Notes under the pieces: model-generated | What the model was told of the DNA's origin: nothing | The model's database searches: none | The model's input: the letters and a program-made list of their open reading frames with translations, nothing else | Origin: Liolophura sinensis | Lineage: Eukaryota; Mollusca; Polyplacophora; Chitonida; Chitonidae | NCBI RefSeq assembly: GCF_032854445.1 | Contig: NC_088307.1 | Span: 5,840,017-5,904,016, forward strand | Direction of reading: 5' to 3' | Length of the DNA stretch: 64,000 nt | In this document: positions 46,426-56,001 of the stretch, one piece after another | Position numbering within the stretch: position 1 is the first letter of the stretch | Layout of the letters: each line of letters begins with the position of its first letter | Translations under genes and position numbers: made by a program

Positions 46426-48790
46426 ACAGATCTCAAATAGAAAATCTCCATATTCAACAGAAGACCCTATCAAGCCAAAATATAGTGTGATCATACACTT
46501 TCTAGTAAGTGTTCGCCTGGCCCGACTAATCATACTCAATTTCATATTACTTGTCTTAACTATAGCTCCTACATGCTCATTCCATTTACCATTGTGTTGC
46601 AGAATAATTCCGAGATGTTGATGGGACGGAACGCTCTTCACATCTACGCCATCTAAATACAATCTCGGATGTGAGGGATTATTTTTCAATGATATTAAGA
46701 GATAAACAGTTTTGGTAGCATTAAATGACACAAGCCATTGACTAGCCCAGTTGGATAGACGTTCAGGATCACGATTAAGTTTAGCCTCAGAAGTTGTTGA
46801 ATCTAAAATTTCTTCAGACAAGGATGTGTCACCTGCAAATACTTTAATATTACATTCAGTATTCATACTAATATCATTGGCAAAAATTAAGAAGAGAAGT
46901 GGACCCAATACAGAGCCTTGTGGGACACCAGCATATATTGGATGAGTTTCGGGCTCGTTAAGGCAAACCTTAATTTTTCTGTCACACAAATAATCTTTTA
47001 ACCACGCAAGTAGAGGATCTTCAATACTCAACTGCTCTAACTTAAACAAGAGACCAACATGCCAGACTTCATCAAATGCCTTACTGACATCTAAAAATAG
47101 TAAAGAGGTGTCATTTCCACTGTCAAGACTTTTGTATATGTCATGAACAATTTTTAAAAGCTGGCATACAGTCGAATCCCCACGTTTAAATCCAGAGTTC
47201 TGTGGTATAAGAAGATTATTTGACATACAATACTCACACAGATGTTTATACACGACCTTCTCCAAGACCTTAGAAAGAGAGGGCTGAAGCGACACTGGTC
47301 GATAATTAGAAACGTCATGTCTATCTCCTTTTTTAAATACAGGACAGACTCGAGAGAGCTTCCATGCTGCTGGAAAGACAGCTATCTGTAAGGAATAATT
47401 TAAAAGATTCGTTACGGAAGCTGCAACACAATCAGCAGAATTATTAAGCATGAAGTTGTTTATACCATCAGTAAGTGAGGCTTTCCGTGTATTCAGGGTC
47501 TCAAGGAAATGTTTAATCTTAGTTTCACAGGTCTATACAACTGAGACGTGATACTGTAACATACGTAAAAGGTGGCAAGGCAGGCACTGTGTGGTGAGGG
47601 GCCGGCTGAAACGCATTCTGATGAATTTACAGAATGAAAATGAATTCGCCTTTTCAACGTCAATTGACACATTTTTGCCATTGACAGCAAGAACAGGAAT
47701 AGGCGGTTTTGCTTTCGACCCTAATAGAGATTTCATTATCGATCAGTATGTTTTTGTATCCAGCTGGGGGTTGGAGAGTTTACCTTTTAAATCTGTGGAG
47801 TAACGCAGTATTGCTTGACGTTTAGCATTATTGGCCTCCCTTCTAGATATATAATATCGAAACTTATCCCATCGGACTTAGTCCGTTTGTATTATTTGAA
47901 ACAACGATTCCTCACTCGTATCTTATACCGAGCATCGTTGGTCATCCAAGGCTTGTCACCTGGTCTAATAGTGACTTTCTTATTCGGAACACATTCATTG
48001 CAACATGACAAAAACAAACTGTTCCAGACAAATTATTTGTCATTCACGTGGGAGAAAATATTACCAACGACATCAAATGGCGTAACAGAGAGAAGATTGC
48101 GCAGGCCATACCAATCGGCCATTTAAAGTCCCACACATGTCTTACAAAAGCCTTTGGTTTATCGTTACATAAGATGTTTATAGTGCAATAAATAGTACAG
48201 TAGTCGAGATTAGCCATTGGTGAGGCAAGTCCGTAGTCAATTTTATAACCAATACAATCCGTTATGAATAAGTCCAGTACATAAGCAGCAGCATCAGTAT
48301 ATCGAGTGGATTTATTAATTAGTTGAAAAAGATTTTTCCCAGCTACCATATCATAAAGGCTCATTTTCAATTCGCTCAAATCGTGGTATTTTTCCCGATG
48401 TAGACCCGTTATTAACATGGCATCGGGATTTTCTTTTTACATTGAAGTTAAATTTTTTTCCAGATTACTTAAAAAAAGCTCATGTAAATGAGACGCTTTT
48501 GTTATTCTGTTCCACCATTATCCATAACATCTCACTGCCATTCTCTAAATCCTTACGTCTAGTACTATTAGGAGATTCCTTGCAATACATTTCCACCTCC
48601 TCCGTGTCTGTCTTTTCTTTTAGTACAATACCTATCTAGATTAACAGTATCATCAGGAATATCACCACTAAGCCAGGTTTCTCTCACACATATAACATAA
48701 TTATATTCCTGTGTTAATACAGTGGCATTTCATCTAACTTAAAGTAAAACGACAGCTGATCATCATCTTGGGCCAATAAACTCCGGGCAT
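46420..48790 (-). mobile_element. LINE (endonuclease + RT), longest RT frame, dead
   Basis: Minus strand. The endonuclease N-side is near 48690-48560 (YVICVRETWLSGDIPDDTVN, then KRKDRHGGG) and its C-side near 48420-48100 (LFQLINKSTRY, YVLDLFITDCIG), frameshifted. An RT frame of 343 codons runs at 47451-46420: FPAAWKLSRVCPVFKKGDR, ISNYRPVSLQPSLSK-type block (VSNYRPVSLQPS), FLDVSKAFDEVWH, GVPQGSVLGPLLFLIF, and FAGDTSL where FADDT is expected, so one catalytic Asp is Gly. The RT ends with YFGLIGSSVEYGDF. The clade is jockey/CR1-like by motif style. It differs in sequence from the LINE at 35-37.6 kb. Confidence 0.88.
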
Positions 48791-50165
48791 TAAAATGACA
48801 ACAAGATAAATTGTGCTAATTTGGGGGGCCCGGGTTTCTATGTACATCACCGCACCTCATTAAGATTGCCATATGTATAAATAATGAGTAATGCAGATTG
48901 CATAATATACTCAGAACAGAAAAAAACCAAATATGCCAGTAAGAGATTCAATTCCCATAATAATTAGCACGTCTTCAAATAATGTAAATAATTTTCGAAG
49001 ATGTAGACTGACTTTATAACACATATAATTACGTCATGCCCCAACTGCGACTCTGTACAGGCTAATGTTATCCATGATGTACCGGTAATAACCAGAGAGA
49101 TAGCGAGTGAAAGCACATGCACTAAAACCTTCATGTAAATACCCAGTTCCTCAGACAAACACATAATGAACTTTTTCCAGATTATTAAATGTAACTGTAA
49201 CTGCTGATCCAAAATACCATTATTTCTTGACGAAATTAACCGAAATCATCCAAATGATTGTTCCCTTACAAAACAAAGTAACACAAAAAAAACATAATAC
49301 TATACACAGCATGAGTTAGGTCAATACCTAAAGTATGGCATAACAAAGGGAGGGTTAATTTACTATGAGGATCTAAAATTAAACACAAATAAAACCACAG
49401 ATTAAATTAGACCATCAATTCCTGCAGAGAGGACCTAGAGAGAAGAAAATCATCTTCATCCAAAGTTGATAAAGGAGATAATTATATGAGGTGTGGTATT
49501 TACATTCGGTTTAGATGATCCCGACATGAAGACACATTAAGATGCCTGCATGACACCGGAGCTTTCCACTAACAGAATGATCCATTTTAAAGTTCATTGG
49601 TCAAATTTGGCACGATTATATAATACCACAAATTTACGAACACAAGGGCCCCGGTGAACGGGGAAGTCCGTGCAGTCTCTCCACGTGGATATTGAGCAGT
49701 ACGTACCCAGAACACGTTTTACTGCTTTACAAAGATTACACCTTTGAATGCATGCGCTGGCAGGAAAGAACAGCAGTCACGAAATTCATGCAGCTCAGCG
49801 ATGATTACACAGAACTTAAGCCCGATCGAACCACGGCAAATGATGGTTACTGTTCACTCGCCTATATCATGTAATGTCAGGGAAACGTTAAAATAGACCT
49901 ATACGTGCACGTAGTTTACCGTATCTGAGCAGTCTAAACATAAGCACCTGTTTCCTTTCACTATTTTCAGACATACGGGAAAAGATATTTCCGTTGCGTG
50001 ACCACACACTATGCAGATTGCCATATGTTTGTAACTTTGAGGTCATTTGATTAGCTGAGCATAGTGCTGTTCGCGTATGACCTTTATTCCATCCCGATTG
50101 ATTATGACCTGTAGGTGATCCCAGCTGAATCCAGCAGTGACATTACAGTGACTGCTTTCCAGCAG
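48791..50165. other. No gene recognised
   Basis: A 60-codon frame at 49692-49874 and a 82-codon minus frame at 48964-49212 have no recognised relatives or splice support. No repeats are identified. Confidence 0.35.
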
Positions 50166-50755
50166 GAATATATGCGTTGATTTGTTTATTGATTTGATTG
50201 GTGTTTTAGGGGACGCCAGGTGGCGTCTCTGTAGAAAGTAGCCATGCTCATTGAATAAAATTTACAAGTGCGAACCCACCGATTTTAGATTTAGTTCGGA
50301 AGTAAGACTTATCGTTGATGATAAAAGAGCAGCCAATCTTAAGAGACGTTTGGAAGTTTCTACAGTGTTACTTGGGGGACAGTGTTTGGCTATGTCGAAG
50401 CCGACAGCATTAACCCTTTGTCGCATACTTGGTTAGAGGTACCCTTAAAATACCTATATACCCCGTTTATACATTTATTGATAATTTAAATGTTCTCAAA
50501 CAAATAGATACACAGTGAAAAAAAAAGCTATAATTCACTGGATTTGAACCAGCAAAAGGAAGTTACTGTGTAACTGATCAGATCAAAGTTCGATGAGAAA
50601 CAAAGTCATGTTTTCTGTTTCTTTCATCTTGTCACCTATATTCAGCTCTTTAGAAAATCAGTCTGCGGATGGTTGTGGGTTTCTCCCGGGCAGGGCACGG
50701 CTTCCTCCCATTATTATGCTGTCCGCCGTCAAATACGTAAAATATAAAAAACATG
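50166..50755. mobile_element. Two SINE family 1 fragments
   Basis: 50175-50210 (minus) has TTGTTTATTGATTTGATTGG then TGTTTTAG, only the 3' end. 50655-50752 (plus) has AAAATCAGTCTGCGGATGGT, GGGCAGGGCACGGCTTCCTC and TATTATGCTGTCCGCCGTC, the centre. Both are decayed. Confidence 0.65.
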
Positions 50756-50839
50756 GCAACGTCAACAATAGTCAGTTCTAATTTAGAATTTCATCGAAGT
50801 AAGATGACAATGACGCGATAGTGTCGCCAGAGCCTATCA

Positions 50840-51825
50840 TGGGATGCCATTCATCAAAAGTTTCCGCAACAGTGGAAGAAATAGTCGGTAAGCGACGTGA
50901 GATACATCAGCCACAAGATGGTGGAAACGTGTGAGACGTTGCAAAACGGCGCCGATGCCGGGGACGATGGAAAGTCCGCCAAAGACACAGGTTGTGGACT
51001 TCGAACTATTCCGCGTGTGCAGAACCGAATCTGTGGAATTGCAGATCGTGTCCTCCAGCGAATGTTTGGTCGACAAAATAACTGAACAAGATACCAATAT
51101 TGTTCCCAGACCTGAAGTGATCGATCAACCCGGGAGGTCCACAACCAAAGATGACTTGGTTGTGGAGGACATTGAGGACTTCAGCCGGGTTCAGCTCTGG
51201 CCCTCACCTGCCGGGTCGGAGATGGATTTAAACGTGGAAAGAAACATCGCAGACAACTGAAAGGGCAACACTCTTGATCCAGTCACATCAGATATACCTC
51301 ACACTGATGTCGACCCTAGTAGTGACGGGGAAACATGTCGAGGATAATGACGGGTTGTCCAACCGCTCCTCCGTGTTATCTAAAAGAGATACCTCCCCGT
51401 TGAGTACGGACAGATACCCGAGAGATTGCCCTGAGGCTGCCCTTCCCTTTACCAGTAAGACCGTCTTAAGCGACTTGTCTGTCCCATGTGTGAAGGGATC
51501 CCTTCCAGACGTTTTCAGGCTCCGCAGGAAGAAAGTCCGAAAAGCTTCCCGGTCAGCTCGTGATTTCCGACAAAAAAATAAGTCAAGGGCATTCTCGAGC
51601 AATCGCAGAAGAGCCATTGGCTCTCGAGGGGTTTGGCGGGCTCCCGATTTGGCAGCAGTCCAGGATGTGGCACTCCCTGGTGTTCTTCAGGAAAATCCAA
51701 AACCCGACAAGGTCTGCCTAGAAACGTGGATGAAGCGACGTCTGAAGGAGGAGGAGGAGAAGAAAAAAAGATCGGAAATGATTTTGTATCGAAGAATTGT
51801 GGAGATAATCGTATATTTTTAGTGA
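50840..51825 (+). CDS. Unrecognised coding-like region (two or three exon-like open pieces)
   Basis: It has higher GC content and more regular codon usage than the flanks. A possible first exon at 50844-50889 (MPFIKSFRNSGRNS) ends at a GGTAAGC-type donor. An open piece at 50931-51260 includes SSSECLVDKITEQDTNIVPR and an acidic TTKDDLVVEDIEDFSRV. Another, at 51274-51822 in a different frame, is basic: FRLRRKKVRKASRSARDFRQ, RAFSSNRRRAIGSRGVWRAP, ending in a charged helix MKRRLKEEEEKKKRSEMI. The change of frame means an intron, a break or two genes. No domain is recognised. It could be an accessory gene of the adjacent Polinton or a host gene. Confidence 0.35.
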
Positions 51826-52947
51826 TTCAAATTGGGGAAATTTTGGGGTTACAGGATTACTGGGATTTTGTCAGGCAAGATGCTGATCATATGTATTGAG
51901 TGAATTTCGACAAGCATTGGGAAAGGAAGAAAAATTATCAAAGAACGATTTAATACATTAACTGATTATTATATACAACCGTCATAAGAGAATTTGAACA
52001 ATTATAGCTTTAACACCATCAGTTCTAAGCAGGAAGCCTGCAAACTACTATCTACAAACTAACGGTAAGCCTTGGCCCAGTGAATAGTCGGGGTCATTTA
52101 ATAGACAGAGATATTCTACAGAGTTCAATGTCTGGACAGAATCGCTGGCGTGAACATAAGTGAAACAAGAGCATGTGCACTTCGAGGTTGTGTACACCTG
52201 TAGTACATGTAACACAGAGTAAAGACACAGTCATATTGTATATAGGAGACAGTGTAGAAATGGTACAGAGGGATAAGTATGACACACTGTCACGTACTCT
52301 GTGGTAAACAAACCAGTATCATACAGTATAACGATACTACGGTAGATCGACCGAGTGGTACTAGTGCATTATTGTTGAACTCGACTTGTGAAACGCTGCA
52401 GCATACCACTTTACAATACAGTAGTTGATTATGAACAGCTGCATTTGTAAAGACTTTCGCACATGCGTTTTCGGTACATATACAGAATTATCACATAATA
52501 ATTTCAGAACAATCTTACAAATGGCTTTTTTCCATCAACTCTTACTATGCACATGTAGTATGTGTTAATGTGTACACATTCAAACGTCCTCAGATTTATG
52601 GACAATTATTGTAGTATCGCCAGTATCGAGTGAGCGTGTCCTAATAAACACCTCTTCTGCTATGTATATATGTAATATATGTATATATGTCTAATACTGA
52701 CAAGCCTACCCTGCACCGGCTGCACCGACTGACCTGCCTGCCTACCTCCCAACCACCCTGCATTGAAAATACATAAGTAACACCAATACATTATACATAC
52801 ACACAAGAAAATTTGGTGGGTGTTTTCCACACCGCGGGGTGTATGTGTATAGACTAGCGTGATATAGCGTGTAGTAGACTAGAGTACAGTATAACAGTAT
52901 AACAGTATATGGGATGTAGATATAGATAGATAAATAGAGAAAACAGT
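51826..52947. other. No gene recognised; second copy of the 42-bp repeat
   Basis: 52619-52660 repeats the 42 bp seen at 45266-45307 with about one difference. The rest, rich in TATA/TAGA runs toward 52950, shows nothing recognised. The left end of the Polinton may lie in or just after this stretch, but no terminal repeat could be fixed. Confidence 0.4.
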
Positions 52948-53107
52948 GGTTTGTTTGTTTCAGGCTGGGTATAAATTAGGCAAAGTTTTAAGTAACTCTA
53001 AGTTTTAGGTATGCATGGTTTGTTTGTTTCAGGCTGGGTATAAATTAGGCAAAGTTTTAAGTAACTCTAAGTTTTAATAAGTAACTCTAAGTTTTAGGTA
53101 TGCATTA
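52948..53107. repeat. 69-bp tandem duplication with a nested 22-bp duplication
   Basis: 52948-53016 and 53017-53107 both start GGTTTGTTTGTTTCAGGCTG and continue GGTATAAATTAGGCAAAG. In the second copy the piece AAGTAACTCTAAGTTTTA is doubled. Confidence 0.92.
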
Positions 53108-53169
53108 GGTGGAGTAGAAGGTTAGGAAGACTTTGAGGATTTGGGATAAAAAAAAATATCAGAACAAGT

Positions 53170-53297
53170 ACAATTGTACAATTAAAAAAAAAATGGGAAG
53201 ACTGTGTCTGGTGTGGGGTTTCTTTTCTTTCTTTTTTTAGTGCTTAGATTGAGAAAGTACTCTTTCGGGAAGAGTTGGGTGGCCCTGAAAAGGGCCG
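53170..53297. repeat. Inverted repeat arm (left), ~125 bp, containing the RING gene 3' end signal
   Basis: Near-identical to the reverse complement of 60088-60222. Shared text runs from TTGTACAATTAAAA through GGAAGACTGTGTCTGGTGTG and TAGTGCTTAGATTGAGAAAG to the GGCCCTGAAAAGGGCC stem. The main differences are in homopolymer runs and the processing element. Confidence 0.93.
53262..53296 (-). terminator. Histone-type 3' end signal of the RING gene (stem-loop, ACCCA, U7-type element)
   Basis: The minus strand has GGCCCTTTTCAGGGCC (53296-53281): a 6-bp stem GGCCCU/AGGGCC with a UUUC loop. This is the replication-dependent histone mRNA stem-loop consensus. It is followed directly by ACCCA, then a purine-rich GAAAGAG about 13 nt after the stem, like the histone downstream element that pairs with U7 snRNA. 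It lies about 116 nt after the end of the RING frame. No AATAAA is seen on this strand within the next few hundred bases. Confidence 0.8.
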
Positions 53298-53411
53298 TTG
53301 GAAAAAGTGCTGTTTGTTTTTTTTCTTTTTTTAAAGAGCCATGTTTCTTTTTTCTTTTTTTTTTTTTTCAAACAAATTCACACGAAAACAATTAAAAAAC
53401 GAGACATATAA

Positions 53412-54614
53412 TTAATAAAATAAACGAACAACACGTAAAATATACAAATTACAGAACGGACACCGCTGTGGGTCCAGTCTGCGGGCACAGGTGAGACAGA
53501 TCGCCGCATGCCCGCAGGGTAGGAGGCATGCACCCGACGGTCTCTCATAACAAATCCGACAAGTCGGAAAACCGTCGGGTACCTGTCCCCTACCCGGCGA
53601 GAACGCCACAAGCCCCTCACCTGCGCCCGGTCCAGGTGCGACAGGTGGTGCTGCTGGTGGTGGTGTTGACTCCGGTGGAGTGGTTGTTAACGGTATCCCG
53701 CCAACCGCCGCGGGGATGAGAAACCATTGTAGGGGCGGTTGAGCTCTTAACCGCTCCTCCACATTTCTAACTAGGCTGTTACGTTCCTCACTGGTTAGGT
53801 AATTGTCATTCCCGAGTTCGGCTGTGTGGAGCGGCATGTTGGGGTGAGCTCTAACCACCCCTACTTCCCTAGTCGGGGTAGAAGGCAAAGCCTGGGCTAG
53901 GGGTGATGGTAACCGGTTCTCATCCTCACGGCGGTCACGGCTGGTGTCCCGTGGTTGGGGTGGGACCCGGGCTGTAGGGCGGGTCGAACTCCTCTCCGAA
54001 TCCAGACGTGCTCGGGCCCGACCCCGGCGTGCCGTCAACCACCCAGGTGATCGTGGTGGGGTTGTTGTTGGTACAGGTGATGGGAGTGATGGGGGTGATG
54101 GTGATCTTACCCGACCCGGGTTTGAACTCCCCGCCGAATCCAAATTCAGTTGCCGGGGGAGTTCCCGACCAATACCCCGCCCCACGGGAGCCCTCCGTGT
54201 TGTAAAACGCTCCATGCGTGTTTGGGTGAGGCGGGGTGTCTCCGGCGTGTTGTTGTTGTTGTTGGTGGTGGTTATCTCCTGGAGTCGATTGCCGTAATTC
54301 CCCCGCCCTATCTCCACTTGCCAACCAGCTCTTCTACCCATACACCGTAGGCAGGGGCAGGGACGGAGGTTTCTTCCCTCTCCGTCGGGTGGTGGTGACG
54401 GCGTATTCGGGATGATGAGGATTGGAGAGGCTGGGGGTGATGGTGTCCACGGTTCTTCGTCATCCCGGTTAGAAGAAGAAGAAGACTGGTCTTCATCCCA
54501 TTCATTCCTTCGCTCCTCCCCGACACTCCCAAAAAATTGCGGGCCTGATGATTCATAGCGTAGTGATGTAACGGTAAAACTGAAGTCAAGCAAATGTCGT
54601 AACAGTCTGATCAA
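53412..54614 (-). CDS. Polinton RING-finger protein (IAP-type RING), probable E3 ubiquitin ligase
   Basis: An open frame of about 400 codons. The N-terminal three quarters is low-complexity, rich in Pro, Ser, Arg and Thr (WTPSPPASPILIIPNTPSPP, repeated PTTTPPRSPG-type runs) and probably disordered. The C-terminus is a C3HC4 RING: CRIC, LLPCGH, ICLTC, CPFC, then hydrophobic NLYILRVV. The spacing and the LPCGH...C..C pattern are those of RINGs at the end of IAP proteins, which ubiquitinate apoptosis regulators. No BIR domain is present. The exact start is not fixed. It is divergent from PolB and ends in a histone-type 3' signal. It is an accessory gene; a role in blocking host cell death or defence is inference. 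Confidence 0.8.
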   Translation of the reverse strand: MIRLLRHLLDFSFTVTSLRYESSGPQFFGSVGEERRNEWDEDQSSSSSNRDDEEPWTPSPPASPILIIPNTPSPPPDGEGRNLRPCPCLRCMGRRAGWQVEIGRGNYGNRLQEITTTNNNNNTPETPRLTQTRMERFTTRRAPVGRGIGRELPRQLNLDSAGSSNPGRVRSPSPPSLPSPVPTTTPPRSPGWLTARRGRARARLDSERSSTRPTARVPPQPRDTSRDRREDENRLPSPLAQALPSTPTREVGVVRAHPNMPLHTAELGNDNYLTSEERNSLVRNVEERLRAQPPLQWFLIPAAVGGIPLTTTPPESTPPPAAPPVAPGPGAGEGLVAFSPGRGQVPDGFPTCRICYERPSGACLLPCGHAAICLTCARRLDPQRCPFCNLYILRVVRLFY

Positions 54615-56001
54615 CTCAAACCCGCGGTTATGTTATATATACTAACAACCCTGGCCTGGGCGAAAGCACGACAAAAGGAATTATCAGCCCACTGATTGGA
54701 TGATGAGTGTAAAAAAACGAGCGGGCTTTTATGTTTTTCTCCCGCCCGTTTCATACAGAATCCTCAGCCTGGTAGAGCTGTGCGCGTGACGCTACATTGT
54801 TGTCAGCCGGGTTGTGTTCAGCTCGCCTGCTATGTATACCGACATCGGCTGGTGGTTGTGATTTCTACGTGTATAAGTGTCAATTGAATAAGTGGTCATT
54901 GTAGGCTTAGATGTCTTCTTTCTCCCCGAACCCGCTTTGCTTCTTGAAAGTTAATTGAAGACAGTAAGAGCTATCGCATGTTACATGTTTGTAACAGTAT
55001 ATGAAAAGTATAAAAAAAACTTCTTTACTGGATCATATGCAATAAGACATGCTGCATTTCATTGCTGAAAATTACTATTAAAAAAGGGACTGGGTCAGTG
55101 TGTCAGTGTGTCATGCTAGGGCTGCTATCTACCGGAATGGTTCCTATGTATTATGTATTAAAAAAAATTTTTTTTAGCGGATTGACGCTTCATTTTAATT
55201 AGTAGATTACCGCATAAAGTAGTTGTCTATCGGTCACCTTCAGACGTTGTTGTTGTTTCCAATTAATAAATATTACGTAATATTACGCTTCGTATTCGCT
55301 AGATTTCTTATGGGAATAACAGTAGTTTTAGTTCAATATATTTAAGGATAGTTGTGTCTTTTAATAGTTTGTAACTCCAGTAAAGCTAGATAGAAAGCTT
55401 AAGTAGCTTAGAGGATATTTCCTTATGTATTTCGTAGTAGAAATCCACGAATGCGCGCGATGTCAAATGTATGTAAACAAGGGGGATAACTCCTGATGGA
55501 ATACGCTTAGCAGGGGTGACTACTTTTGTTGGAATAACGGAAATAAGGGGCATAACTCTAAAGGTCAAACGACAATACGTGTCTGGAAAGAGTAATATAT
55601 ATATATAGTCATTTTCTTTATTTTTTGTTCCAAAACTGTATAAGGGTTTTGCAGAGTTAACAATTGTATCAGTATATATATCTATATATATAGATTTATT
55701 TCATTTAGTTCATATTTGTGTAAAGCAAACTCATGTCACAATTCATTTAAACACATTGTATGACTTTATTTCACTTAATTTACAATATCCCATGAAAAAT
55801 TAATTATGATTTGTTGTTATTTAAATCGGGCGCTCATTTACCATCCTTGAGACGATCCCCAATAGTATGGGTCAGTGTGTCAGTGTGTCATGCCAGGGTT
55901 GATATCTATCGGAATGCCTCCTATGTATTATATGTATTATAAAATTTTTTAGCGGAACATATGTACATACGCACATATGTACAATAGTATGTATATAGAG
56001 T
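54615..56001. promoter_or_regulatory. Divergent RING/PolB spacer with a direct repeat
   Basis: A TATA-like TAGTATATATAACATA on the minus strand (about 54630-54645) sits 20-30 bases before the RING frame. Two copies of an ~85-bp direct repeat occur, 55090-55177 and 55867-55953: GGGTCAGTGTGTCAGTGTGT, then TATCTA(C/T)CGGAATG, then CCTATGTATTAT and a TTTTTTAGCGG end. The second is about 50 bp before the PolB start. The spacer also holds TA-rich runs near 55595 and 55675. It probably contains both promoters. Confidence 0.6.

Noticed and set aside
53281-53296. Rho-independent-type terminator or chance palindrome
   Set aside because: Eukaryotic context; the exact histone stem and loop sequence, the ACCCA and the downstream purine box, twice after stop codons, fit histone 3' processing better.
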